A DNA stretch of 64,000 nt from positions 124,001 through 188,000 of the forward strand of contig NZ_JAHKPY010000014.1 of the NCBI RefSeq assembly GCF_018860745.1, given 5' to 3'. The notes beneath the pieces were generated by a model. It saw only the letters and a list, made by a program, of their open reading frames with translations. It ran no database searches and was not told the DNA's origin. The first letter of the stretch is position 1; each line of letters starts with the position of its first letter. Origin of the DNA: Zobellia uliginosa (lineage in GTDB: Bacteria > Bacteroidota > Bacteroidia > Flavobacteriales > Flavobacteriaceae). Both the position numbers and the translations under genes were made by a program. Shown here one piece after another: positions 35,713 through 44,754 of this stretch.

Positions 35713-36969
35713 ATGAAAGATTACCATATTTCAAAAAACAACTCGTTCTATACTATAGGCCTTAGCTATTTAAAAGCTGACGCCGAGGTACGTGGCAAAT
35801 TCAGTTTAGATGAAGTAGCCATGGAACGCATTTTGACAAAAGCCTCAGAATTAGGCATTGATGGTCTTTTAGTAACATCAACCTGTAACAGGACCGAACT
35901 TAACGGTTTTGCCCAGCATCCCTTTCAACTTATAAAATTACTTTGCGATAATACTTTAGGCTCTGTTGAGGAGTTTCAGGAAGTAGCTTACGTATACAAA
36001 AACAATGATGCTATTAGCCATCTCTTCCGTGTGGGTACTGGTTTGGATAGCCAGATTTTGGGCGATTTTGAAATTATCAGTCAATTAAGGGCCAGTTTCA
36101 ACCGTTCTAAAAAACATGGTATTGCTAATCCATTTATTGAGCGTTTATGTAACTCGGTCATTCAGGCCAGTAAGCGTATAAAAAACGAAACTGAAATTTC
36201 TTCGGGAGCTACATCGGTTTCTTTTGCTTCAGTTCGTTATATCATGGAAAATGTTGCGGATATTTCGGATAAGAATATTTTGTTGTTCGGTACGGGCAAG
36301 ATTGGCAGAAATACTTGCGAAAATCTTATCAAACATACTAAGAATACGCATATTACCCTTATTAACCGAACGAAAAACAAGGCAGAGAAAATTGCCGGAA
36401 AATTTCATCTGGTGGTTAAGGATTATGGAGATTTACAGACAGAGATTCGATCTACGGACGTCTTGATCGTTGCAACCGGGGCGCAGTCTCCAACTATTTC
36501 AAAAGACCTTATCCATACCAAAAAGCCACTTTTAATCTTAGACCTTTCAATTCCTAAAAATGTTTCTGATAATGTAACGGATCTGGATAATGTTACCTTG
36601 GTACACTTAGATCAACTTTCTAGAATTACCGATGATACGTTAGAGCGAAGAAAACAACATATTCCAGAGGCTGAACTTATTATAGATGCAGTAAAGGGAG
36701 ATTTTATCCAATGGCTTGAAACTCGAAAATTCGCTCCTGTCATCAAAGCCCTGAAAAAGAAGCTTAAAACGATGAAGGACGAAGAAATGGACTATCAGTC
36801 TAAAAAACTAACGGACTTTAACGAGGAGCAGGCAGACGTAATTTCCAATAGAATAATTCAAAAAATAACAAAGCAGTTCGCAAATCATCTAAAAGACGAC
36901 AATGTCGATTCTGACACCAGTCTAGAACTCATTCAAAAAGTCTTTCAACTCGAACTCGACACTCCATGA
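35713..36969 (+). CDS. hemA: Glutamyl-tRNA reductase
   Basis: First committed step of the C5 haem pathway: reduces glutamyl-tRNA to glutamate-1-semialdehyde with NADPH. The catalytic cysteine is C58 in 'TSTCNRTEL'; the NADPH-binding motif is 'LLFGTGKIGRNTCENL'; a helical dimerisation domain forms the C-terminus. The ATG at 35713 (MKDYHISKNN) is chosen because the promoter box is 21 bp upstream and the extra 38 residues of the longer frame are not family-like. 418 aa. Its stop overlaps the hemC start by 4 bp (ATGA). Confidence 0.95.
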   Translation: MKDYHISKNNSFYTIGLSYLKADAEVRGKFSLDEVAMERILTKASELGIDGLLVTSTCNRTELNGFAQHPFQLIKLLCDNTLGSVEEFQEVAYVYKNNDAISHLFRVGTGLDSQILGDFEIISQLRASFNRSKKHGIANPFIERLCNSVIQASKRIKNETEISSGATSVSFASVRYIMENVADISDKNILLFGTGKIGRNTCENLIKHTKNTHITLINRTKNKAEKIAGKFHLVVKDYGDLQTEIRSTDVLIVATGAQSPTISKDLIHTKKPLLILDLSIPKNVSDNVTDLDNVTLVHLDQLSRITDDTLERRKQHIPEAELIIDAVKGDFIQWLETRKFAPVIKALKKKLKTMKDEEMDYQSKKLTDFNEEQADVISNRIIQKITKQFANHLKDDNVDSDTSLELIQKVFQLELDTP

Positions 36970-38549
36970 GCAAGGTCATACGAATTGGTACACGCGATAG
37001 CGAATTAGCGCTATGGCAGGCAAACACGGTTAAAAACAAACTAAAATCATTAGGTCACAAGGTAAAAGTCATTTCCGTAAAATCTACGGGCGACTTAATT
37101 CTAGACAAACCGCTATACGAAATGGGTATTACCGGTATTTTTACCAAGACCCTAGACGTGGCGATGCTTAATGATGATATTGATATTGCCGTACACAGCA
37201 TGAAAGACGTGCCAACCGCATTACCAAAAGGTATTGTGCAAGCTGCAGTTCTTGAGCGCGCCAACTTTCTTGATATTCTTGCGTTTAAAAAGAACGAAGA
37301 GTTTATGGGCGAAAGAGAAGGCATCATTGCAACCGGAAGCCTTCGTAGAAAAGCACAATGGCTAAACCGCTACCCAACGCATACCGTAGTGGACCTTCGC
37401 GGTAACGTCAATAGCCGTTACCAAAAATTAGAGGACAGCGACTGGAACGGCGCCATATTTGCAGCAGCCGGATTGGAACGCATTGGCCTTGAGCCAGAAA
37501 ATACAGTTGGACTTACATGGATGGTTCCCGCTCCTGCACAAGGAGCAATAATGGTAGTTGCAAAGGAAGATGACGAGTTCGTACGCGAGGCTTGTGCTGA
37601 ACTTAATCACAGACCAACGGAGATATGCACCCAAATAGAACGTGAATTTCTTCGCATTCTAGAAGGAGGCTGCTCAGCACCAATTGGTGCACTTGCAACT
37701 ATAGACAAGGAAAACGAAGTAACTCTTAAAGGAGTACTCTTAACTGTAGATGGGAAGAAAAAATTAGAAGCGGAATTTACGGCCCCGTTAGGCAAACACA
37801 TTTATCTAGCTAAAGATTGTGCCAATAGCATTCTAAGCAGAGGCGGTAAGTTGCTAATGACCAATGCAACCGGCACATTGGAAAATACTAAAATATTTTC
37901 TACCAAGAACCTCACTCCTGATCAAGAAGAGCTTTTTAATACAGATATAAAAGTCAAGTCTGAAGATTTTATAAAAGTGAGCTCCAATAGAATTTCTACT
38001 CTAATCCTTAAAAAGGAAATTAGAAACGTTATCCTTACGAGTCAAAATGCGGTAGAAGCACTTATTAAAAGTATTTCTCCAGAAGAATTAAAATTCAGCA
38101 ATATCTATTGCGTAGGCCGCAAGACCAAACGTATGGTCAAACGTTATATTGGCCCTGTAAAGCATCAAGAAAGCGATGCTAAAAAATTAGCTGAATACCT
38201 AGTTGAACATCTAGAAGGCACGGAAGTAACATACTTCTGCAGCAACCTTAGACTTGATGATCTGCCAAATATCTTGGAAGAGAACAAGATCAAGGTGAAC
38301 GAAATCGAAGCGTATACCACCAAACACGCACCTGCAGAGGTTGAAGACAGTGTAGAAGGCGTTTTGTTTTTTAGCCCCTCGACGGTTACCAGCTATTTAA
38401 TAAAAAATACACCCAACAAAGTTGCATATTGTATTGGTGAAACTACGGCTACGGAAGCAAAGAAACATTTTGAAACAGTTCATATAGCAAAAATACCAAC
38501 GGTAGAAAGTGTTATTGAATTGGTGAACGAAACATACCATAAGAATTAA
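36966..38549 (+). CDS. hemC: Hydroxymethylbilane synthase fused to uroporphyrinogen-III synthase
   Basis: A 527-aa bifunctional protein. Residues 1 to about 300 are porphobilinogen deaminase: 'IRIGTRDSELALWQAN', the catalytic Asp D81 in 'HSMKDVP', and the dipyrromethane-carrying C236 in 'EGGCSAPIGA'. Residues about 310-527 match HemD: 'VILTSQNAVEALIK', 'YFCSNLRLDDLPNIL' and 'GVLFFSPSTVTSYL'. The fusion would pass hydroxymethylbilane straight to the cyclising enzyme. HemC-HemD fusions occur in several Flavobacteriaceae. It overlaps hemA by 4 bp and is followed 59 bp later by hemE. Confidence 0.93.
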   Translation: MSKVIRIGTRDSELALWQANTVKNKLKSLGHKVKVISVKSTGDLILDKPLYEMGITGIFTKTLDVAMLNDDIDIAVHSMKDVPTALPKGIVQAAVLERANFLDILAFKKNEEFMGEREGIIATGSLRRKAQWLNRYPTHTVVDLRGNVNSRYQKLEDSDWNGAIFAAAGLERIGLEPENTVGLTWMVPAPAQGAIMVVAKEDDEFVREACAELNHRPTEICTQIEREFLRILEGGCSAPIGALATIDKENEVTLKGVLLTVDGKKKLEAEFTAPLGKHIYLAKDCANSILSRGGKLLMTNATGTLENTKIFSTKNLTPDQEELFNTDIKVKSEDFIKVSSNRISTLILKKEIRNVILTSQNAVEALIKSISPEELKFSNIYCVGRKTKRMVKRYIGPVKHQESDAKKLAEYLVEHLEGTEVTYFCSNLRLDDLPNILEENKIKVNEIEAYTTKHAPAEVEDSVEGVLFFSPSTVTSYLIKNTPNKVAYCIGETTATEAKKHFETVHIAKIPTVESVIELVNETYHKN

Positions 38550-38608
38550 TTATTTTTATGGTTGAATAATAAATAGACTTCCCGCTTCATGGGAATCAAA
38601 TTATACCT

Positions 38609-39643
38609 ATGTCAATAAAGAACGACCTCTTTCTTAGAGCCCTAAAGGGCGAAACAGTTGATCGTCCACCCGTTTGGATGATGCGTCAAGCAGGAAGATA
38701 CCTTCCTGAGTTTATGGAAATCAAAAAAAAGTATGATTTCTTTACGCGTTGTCAGACACCGGAATTGGCATCGGAAATTACGGTACAGCCCATCCGTAGA
38801 TACGGTATGGACGCCGCTATACTTTTTAGCGATATATTGGTAATTCCCCAGGCTATGAACATTGAGGTAGAGATGAAACCTAGTTTTGGCCCGTATCTTC
38901 CTCATCCCATTCGTTCTCAGAAAGATTTGGATAAAGTCATAGTCCCTGATGTAAATGATGCACTAGGCTACGTTATGGACGCCATTAAAGCTACCAAAGA
39001 AAAACTTGATGACGAAGTGCCGCTCATCGGTTTTGCCGGTTCTCCATGGACTATTCTATGTTACTGCGTACAAGGACAAGGAAGCAAAACATTTGACAAA
39101 GCAAAAGAACTTTGCTTTACTCAACCCGTTGTAGCACATGAACTTTTACAGAAAATTACAGATACCACTATTGCTTATTTAAAAGCGAAGATAAAAGCAG
39201 GTGTAAATGCCGTGCAGGTTTTTGATTCTTGGGGAGGCATGCTTTCACCTACCGATTACAATGAATTTTCTTGGCAGTATATTCAGCAGATTATCGATGC
39301 TCTAAAAGAGGAAACGCCAGTGATCGTTTTCGGTAAAGGTTGCTGCTTTGCCCTTGGGGATATGGCTAAATCCGGTGCCGCCGCTCTTGGGGTAGATTGG
39401 ACTTGTTCCGCAAGAAATGCACGTTACTTAACAGGAGGGAAAATAACTCTTCAAGGTAATTTCGATCCTGCTAGATTGTTATCTCCCCCATCAGAAATAA
39501 AAAAGATGGTTACACAGATGATCAATGAGTTTGGAAAAGACAGTTATGTTGTAAACCTTGGTCACGGCATATTACCAAATGTACCTGTTGAAAATGCCAA
39601 AGCGTTTATAGACGCGGTAAAAGAGTGGAGGCCAATAAGCTAA
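38609..39643 (+). CDS. hemE: Uroporphyrinogen decarboxylase
   Basis: A 344-aa cytosolic enzyme that removes four carboxyl groups from uroporphyrinogen III to give coproporphyrinogen III. The signature '[17 protein letters not shown]' is at 20-36, the second block '[12 protein letters not shown]' is in the middle and '[11 protein letters not shown]' is near the C-terminus. Length and start are typical. It follows hemCD on the same strand and is 12 bp before an acetyltransferase gene. Confidence 0.95.
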   Translation: MSIKNDLFLRALKGETVDRPPVWMMRQAGRYLPEFMEIKKKYDFFTRCQTPELASEITVQPIRRYGMDAAILFSDILVIPQAMNIEVEMKPSFGPYLPHPIRSQKDLDKVIVPDVNDALGYVMDAIKATKEKLDDEVPLIGFAGSPWTILCYCVQGQGSKTFDKAKELCFTQPVVAHELLQKITDTTIAYLKAKIKAGVNAVQVFDSWGGMLSPTDYNEFSWQYIQQIIDALKEETPVIVFGKGCCFALGDMAKSGAAALGVDWTCSARNARYLTGGKITLQGNFDPARLLSPPSEIKKMVTQMINEFGKDSYVVNLGHGILPNVPVENAKAFIDAVKEWRPIS

Positions 39644-39655
39644 ATTTAATTAGAT

Positions 39656-40207
39656 ATGGAAAACGAAAACAGCTTCATTGCCCATTTCGAAAAATTTTCC
39701 ATAGAACCGATCCATGAAAAATATGCTTGGCGAATTTGCGATTTTACTACTGTAAATGCTAAACGTTTGCAACGCTATTTTCCAAAAACGTTGGCCCAAA
39801 ACCTTACTCCTACACTTTCTCAAATTTTCGTTGAGCGAAAAGTTCGGGAATATCATAAAAATGAGGAGTTTCTTTTCATTTTAAAAGACAATCAAAACCG
39901 TACAGTAATCGGTCTTGTTTATGTAAAAGAACTGGAGTGGAAAAAAAAACAGGCTGAAATTGCCTATTGCATAGGATATCAATACGAAGGAAAGGGTATT
40001 ACTACCACAGCAATTGAAACAATATCCCAATATGCCATAAGACATTTAAGGCTAGAAACCCTTCAAATTGTTGTTCATAAAACCAATAAAGGCAGCGTTC
40101 GTATAGCCGAAAAATGCGGATATACCTGGCAAAAAACTCTTCCAAACGAACACACACCTCCAAACGAAGCCCCTTTAGATATGGAGTTATACGAGCTCTA
40201 CGCTTAA
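39656..40207 (+). CDS. GNAT family N-acetyltransferase (RimJ/RimL-like)
   Basis: A 183-aa acetyltransferase of the GNAT superfamily. The acetyl-CoA-binding motif is 'EIAYCIGYQYEGKGITTTAI' and the C-terminal 'GSVRIAEKCGYTWQ' is typical of RimJ/RimL-type enzymes that acetylate ribosomal protein N-termini or small amines. It sits between hemE and hemF, 12 bp after hemE, so it is read with the haem genes; no direct haem role is implied. Confidence 0.87.
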   Translation: MENENSFIAHFEKFSIEPIHEKYAWRICDFTTVNAKRLQRYFPKTLAQNLTPTLSQIFVERKVREYHKNEEFLFILKDNQNRTVIGLVYVKELEWKKKQAEIAYCIGYQYEGKGITTTAIETISQYAIRHLRLETLQIVVHKTNKGSVRIAEKCGYTWQKTLPNEHTPPNEAPLDMELYELYA

Positions 40208-40284
40208 AGCCTTTTACAACTCAAAAAAACTAATTAAAAACACTTTTGTAGCCATTAAGCCTTCACTGCTTGCTTTCTAAGTCG

Positions 40285-40292
40285 TAAATTTG
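40285..40292 (+). promoter_or_regulatory. Promoter -7 element (TAAATTTG) for hemF
   Basis: A perfect TAnnTTTG box 29 bp before the ATG at 40322, giving hemF its own promoter inside the cluster. Confidence 0.55.
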
Positions 40293-40321
40293 CCGTTGAT
40301 CCGCACAAACATTTTCTTTTG

Positions 40322-41224
40322 ATGAAAGACAAATTCTTTAGTTACATTCAAAATCTTCAGGATACCATTACTTCTAGACTTGAAGAGGTTGACGGCGAAG
40401 CTAAATTTCATGAGGATGTATGGGAAAGGCCAGAAGGTGGAGGTGGACGTACTAGAGTGATTGAAAATGGTGCTGTCTTTGAAAAAGGTGGTGTTAATAT
40501 CTCCGGAGTACACGGTGCACTGCCTAAGAGTATGCAAACTTATTTTGGGGTAGAAGATGCCGATTTTTATGCTTGCGGATTGAGTTTAGTACTACACCCA
40601 AAAAATCCTATGGTTCCTACAGTTCATGCTAACTGGCGTTATTTTGAAATGTATGATAAAGAAGGGAACATTGTAGATCAATGGTTTGGTGGCGGTCAAG
40701 ATTTAACGCCCTATTACCTCTTTGATGAGGATGCAATTCATTTTCATTCTGTTTGTAAAAAAGCATGTGATGCACATCATCAAGAATTCTATTCTATCTA
40801 TAAAAATAGATGTGATACTTATTTTTGGAACGCGCATAGAAATGAAGCACGGGGTATAGGTGGACTGTTTTTTGATTACTGCAAAGCAACCGAGGAGACG
40901 TCCATGCAAAACTGGTATGATTTTGTTACAGAGGTCGGAAACAGTTTCTTGAACAGCTATATACCGATTGTTTCAAAAAGAAAGGGTTTACCCTATTCCA
41001 AAGAGCAAAGGGATTGGCAGGAAGTAAGAAGAGGGCGTTATGTGGAATTCAATCTTGTTCATGATAAGGGCACTTTGTTTGGCCTAAAGACAAATGGTAG
41101 AATAGAAAGCATATTAATGAGCTTGCCTCCACATGTACAGTGGCGTTATGACCATCAACCTGAAAAGGGAAGTGAAGAATACCGATTGGTAGAAACTTTA
41201 AAAAATCCTAAGGATTGGGTCTAG
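40322..41224 (+). CDS. hemF: Oxygen-dependent coproporphyrinogen III oxidase
   Basis: A 300-aa soluble enzyme that uses O2 to convert coproporphyrinogen III to protoporphyrinogen IX, which marks the organism as using oxygen for haem synthesis. Family blocks: 'WERPEGGGGRTRVIENG', 'WFGGGQDLTPYYL', 'NEARGIGGLFFDY' and 'RRGRYVEFNLVHDKGT'. The start is the ATG at 40322; a TTG 3 bp before it would add one residue. It follows the acetyltransferase on the same strand and has its own promoter box. Confidence 0.95.
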   Translation: MKDKFFSYIQNLQDTITSRLEEVDGEAKFHEDVWERPEGGGGRTRVIENGAVFEKGGVNISGVHGALPKSMQTYFGVEDADFYACGLSLVLHPKNPMVPTVHANWRYFEMYDKEGNIVDQWFGGGQDLTPYYLFDEDAIHFHSVCKKACDAHHQEFYSIYKNRCDTYFWNAHRNEARGIGGLFFDYCKATEETSMQNWYDFVTEVGNSFLNSYIPIVSKRKGLPYSKEQRDWQEVRRGRYVEFNLVHDKGTLFGLKTNGRIESILMSLPPHVQWRYDHQPEKGSEEYRLVETLKNPKDWV

Positions 41225-41241
41225 ACCATTAACACCAAATA

Positions 41242-41403
41242 ATGTCAAAAAAAGGAAAAGCTAAAAATACTGTCAATAAAGCTAAGCATACTAAGCTTTT
41301 AAATAGAAAGAAAGCGAAGTTGAAGCAAGAGAAAGAGACGCGTAAATTACGCTTGAAGGAAATCACAAAACAAGGCCAAAAAAAACCCGGACCTACAAAG
41401 TGA
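41242..41403 (+). CDS. Small highly basic protein, 53 aa
   Basis: A short gene from ATG at 41242 to TGA at 41401. The product is about 40% Lys/Arg with a few Glu and Gln, no hydrophobic core, and a predicted helix-rich middle; it looks like a nucleic-acid- or ribosome-associated protein. No family is recognised. It starts 17 bp after hemF, and its stop overlaps the GTG start of the next lipoprotein gene in a GTGA junction (41400-41403), which indicates translational coupling and supports both genes. Confidence 0.6.
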   Translation: MSKKGKAKNTVNKAKHTKLLNRKKAKLKQEKETRKLRLKEITKQGQKKPGPTK

Positions 41404-42056
41404 AAATTTTTAGAACCCTTGATACCGACTACTTGAGCAATCACTTTATCTATAAGTTGATCTTAGCCTTTGTTATTCTGACGATAGGTACATCGTGTGA
41501 CACTAAACGATCAAAAAGTGATATAGAAATTGTATTTACCCAAGATACACTAGATGTAGGGTACACCTATTGGTGGGAAGAATCGGGACCATTTATTGGT
41601 TATTGTGGCAAGGAATATTCACTTGTATTCTCAGGCACGGTGGTCAACCTGGAAAAAGCCAATTATGATGCTGCCCCATTGTATATATCTCAGAAAGGAA
41701 CCATAGCCTTAGATGAGGTCTACAAAATAAAGGATATGGGCCACAATAGTTATGGCAATCAGAAATATTTTTCTACTGACTGCTTTAGCAATACGGATAT
41801 GTCCGTGGGCGATAAGGTTTTGGTTTTCTGCTATGATTACGAAGGGGAGTTGACAATCCCGGGCAATAATTCCATATTAAAAATCAAAGGACTTGATCAT
41901 CCACTAGTAGGTGCAACAAAACGCTTTATAGATGCAGATGAAAACCCTGTTGAAATTAAAAAAGATTCCACTTTATGGTCTGCCTATGGATATCGGAAAC
42001 AGTTAAAGCAAATGATTCGCTGTAAGGAAAATACCGACCGTATTATTTCCAAGTAA
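41400..42056 (+). CDS. Hypothetical lipoprotein, 218 aa
   Basis: A GTG start at 41400 overlaps the stop of the 53-aa gene. The N-terminal hydrophobic stretch (about 18-32) ends in 'GTSC' with C33, a probable lipobox, so the protein is likely lipid-anchored. The remainder is acidic and beta-rich with conserved-looking cysteines ('YCGKEYS', 'STDCFSN', 'VFCYDYEG') and no recognised domain. Its last 14 bp overlap the helicase gene on the other strand. Confidence 0.7.
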   Translation: MKIFRTLDTDYLSNHFIYKLILAFVILTIGTSCDTKRSKSDIEIVFTQDTLDVGYTYWWEESGPFIGYCGKEYSLVFSGTVVNLEKANYDAAPLYISQKGTIALDEVYKIKDMGHNSYGNQKYFSTDCFSNTDMSVGDKVLVFCYDYEGELTIPGNNSILKIKGLDHPLVGATKRFIDADENPVEIKKDSTLWSAYGYRKQLKQMIRCKENTDRIISK

Positions 42057-44685
42057 TTGCCTTTTCGGAAACTTCCTTGAACTGATACACCACATGGGCC
42101 AATCGTGCCTTCAATAGTTCCTTCCTACCTGTTTTTGTTCGAGTATAGAGTAGTTCTGAATTCTCAACATGTTCTTTCCAAAAGCTGTGAAATTCTATGG
42201 CATCCTTTTTTCGTTTTCCTAAATCCTGTGGTACGACATAATAATTACGGACGTCCCATCTCCTTTTTACCCAACTACTGCTAACCAGTAAATACCTAGG
42301 GTTTTCTACGGGTGCAAGTATTTCATGTAAAAGGTTTACGAACAAAGATCCTTCGTGATTGGAAGCTCCTTTTAAATAACAGGCAAAACTACCGTTACTA
42401 TATTGCTCGGTTTCTACTATAATCTCAGAATTACCTATATGAACCCGCTTCGTTTTTATAAGATAAGCCAACAGTGCTTTTCCTATATTCCCGGTTTTCT
42501 TTATAGAGTTCCCGAATAAGAAATATAACTTGAGTGCTTTATAGGTTTTAGGCGCAAAGCCAATAATAATCCCTACCAACAAGAAATATAAAAACTGAAA
42601 TGTACCCTTGGTCAATAGTGTTCCTATATTCTTCATTAAAAACTCAGGGAAAAACAAACCTAAACCGGCTACCACCTCGATCAAAAGAAACTGCGCAGCA
42701 TCTACAGAGCGCATCTTTTTTACTTCTTGAAACGATTTCTTTCCTGCATAAGGTACTTTTACCTCACGCACCAACATTTTACCTTTATCAATGGCTTCAT
42801 GCCATCTATTTCTTAAGACTTCTCGCTCCGATGCATAGCGTACCATGGTTTCATTTAACTCGTCCAGCTTGGTTTCTTTATCAAACACCTCAGGAAGTTG
42901 CAATCGATCCAATCCGTTTTCAATATACGCTTCTCCAGTAATGGAAACTCCTGAAAAGGCAGCAAACCTTCGTTTCAGTTTTTCTAAATCTTTTCCTCCA
43001 TCGTTAACAGTTGGGTCCAGACATGCCAAATGCCAAATATTGCCGGTTTTAGAGGGCTCACTTACATCCGTCCTTATGGCTCTACCTCGCATTTGATTTG
43101 AAGACACAAAAGAACCAACGTAAGATGCCAAAACCAGAGTGTTTATTGCTGGAGCGTCCCAACCTTCGCCCAATAAAGATTTAGTACCGATGAGTATTTT
43201 AATCTTTCCTGTCTGAAAAAGGGTCGTCACCGCAGCAACTATATTTTTTTTGGCATTCGAAAATACAGAAATCGTAACAAAATCCGTATCTGTGACCAAT
43301 GTTTGCATACCAAAGGAATCCTCACCCAATAGTTGCTGAAAATCTTTTATTACCGTTTTATGGAGAATGACCAGAGAACCCGTTAGAATTCCCAAATTCT
43401 GTTTTTGCGCGGATTTTATACGCAAGTATTGAAAAATAGAGACTACGCCTAGCTTATTAAGTACCTCTACATCATCGCTGTTAAATTCCAGAAACTCTTT
43501 CCGAATAAAATCCGTAAGCACAACCGCTTTCAGATTATCGCCTAAAACATTTTGCTCCTTTTCAATAATACTATTAATACTTTGCAGCTTACTGGGACTG
43601 CTCGCCAAGGATTTATAAAGTTGCTCATCACCAACAAAATTAACCTTCTTTTTCTCGTATACGCCAATACGACTCATACGCTTTTCAATGCTATTCAAAA
43701 TGGGTTCATAAGCCATCAAGGCTTCCCGTTGTACCACCAAAAGTTCTTGAAATAAAATTTCCAACCAATCGTAGGTAAGGGTTGGAAAATCTACAGAAGT
43801 ATGTTCAAAACCCAGAAAGAGAAGTTTCTCCCTATCAATCTCAATTCCTGCAGCATTCAAAAAAATCAATAGGGCCGATAAGAAAGAAGGCTTATCATAA
43901 ATTTCTTCGAGTACCTCTTCCGTGTTTCTATAAAATGGATGTTCCAAAACGAGAGTTTGAAAACTCTTATCCGCTTTCAGCTCATGCATAAAGGCAATGA
44001 TGTTCTCACGGTACTCAACAATATATTTTATCTGCGCTTCGGAAGGTTTAGAGAAATGAATAAAATCTTGATGCGGACAAAGGTCTCCGTTCTTCACTAA
44101 ATCAGGTACCGCAATTTCATCGTCAATGGGTCCACAAAGTTCAAAATACTTCTTCAATTCAACTCCGGAACTATCATATGGTGGCGTGGCAGTCAGTGCT
44201 ACCACGGTTAAACCCTTAATTTCTTTTAGAACCATCAAACATTTATACCATTCGTTTTTTAAATGGTGGGCTTCGTCCAGAACTACCGTTTGAATTCCGT
44301 ATCTCTTGATGAATTTTAGTAGAGAATCACTCGTATCACCTAAAAGACGTTTGTTTAAAGCATGCAATGATTGATAGGTAGAAAAAGTAAGATACTTAGG
44401 CTTTTTGATATCCGTTGTATAGTCCACCAAAGAATCCTCAATTAGAAAAAATGATTCCAACCGATCACACCACTGGTTTCTAATGGTTAAAGTAGGTGCC
44501 AAAATTAAAGTTCGCTTATTGACCCTCTTTAAAATCTCCAAACCTAAAATAGTCTTTCCGGAGCCTGGTGGAGCAACCACATGCAAGTGATTATCGGTTA
44601 TATGCTCCTCAAAATTATCAAGAAAATTTTGCTGATAACTCCGCCATTCAAACTTAAAATTCAAGCTATGTTTTAGTTCACTCAA
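42043..44685 (-). CDS. SF2 DEAD/DEAH-box helicase with C-terminal membrane segments
   Basis: An 880-aa superfamily 2 helicase. RecA1 has Walker A APPGSGKT (38-45), DEAH (137-140) and TAT (165-167); RecA2 has 'SLLGEGWDAPAINTLVLAS' and motif VI QMRGRAIR (531-538). About 200-430 is a long insert. The unusual part follows: two hydrophobic helices at about 664-681 and 695-712, then a cytoplasmic-type basic domain to 880. The only in-frame start is TTG at 44685. It is encoded opposite to the haem genes, between the lipoprotein and hemB, 69 bp from hemB. The role is unknown: nucleic-acid processing at the membrane, or defence, are both possible. Confidence 0.83.
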   Translation of the reverse strand: MSELKHSLNFKFEWRSYQQNFLDNFEEHITDNHLHVVAPPGSGKTILGLEILKRVNKRTLILAPTLTIRNQWCDRLESFFLIEDSLVDYTTDIKKPKYLTFSTYQSLHALNKRLLGDTSDSLLKFIKRYGIQTVVLDEAHHLKNEWYKCLMVLKEIKGLTVVALTATPPYDSSGVELKKYFELCGPIDDEIAVPDLVKNGDLCPHQDFIHFSKPSEAQIKYIVEYRENIIAFMHELKADKSFQTLVLEHPFYRNTEEVLEEIYDKPSFLSALLIFLNAAGIEIDREKLLFLGFEHTSVDFPTLTYDWLEILFQELLVVQREALMAYEPILNSIEKRMSRIGVYEKKKVNFVGDEQLYKSLASSPSKLQSINSIIEKEQNVLGDNLKAVVLTDFIRKEFLEFNSDDVEVLNKLGVVSIFQYLRIKSAQKQNLGILTGSLVILHKTVIKDFQQLLGEDSFGMQTLVTDTDFVTISVFSNAKKNIVAAVTTLFQTGKIKILIGTKSLLGEGWDAPAINTLVLASYVGSFVSSNQMRGRAIRTDVSEPSKTGNIWHLACLDPTVNDGGKDLEKLKRRFAAFSGVSITGEAYIENGLDRLQLPEVFDKETKLDELNETMVRYASEREVLRNRWHEAIDKGKMLVREVKVPYAGKKSFQEVKKMRSVDAAQFLLIEVVAGLGLFFPEFLMKNIGTLLTKGTFQFLYFLLVGIIIGFAPKTYKALKLYFLFGNSIKKTGNIGKALLAYLIKTKRVHIGNSEIIVETEQYSNGSFACYLKGASNHEGSLFVNLLHEILAPVENPRYLLVSSSWVKRRWDVRNYYVVPQDLGKRKKDAIEFHSFWKEHVENSELLYTRTKTGRKELLKARLAHVVYQFKEVSEKAITWK

Positions 44686-44723
44686 GAGTTCGTCATTTTT
44701 CAGTTTTTTAGTAGGATTATAAG

Positions 44724-44731
44724 TAACTTTG
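44724..44731 (+). promoter_or_regulatory. Promoter -7 element (TAACTTTG) for hemB
   Basis: A perfect TAnnTTTG box 23 bp before the ATG at 44755, in the short gap between hemB and the divergent helicase gene. Confidence 0.6.
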
Positions 44732-44754
44732 AATACTCAAAAATAGGCAAAAAC

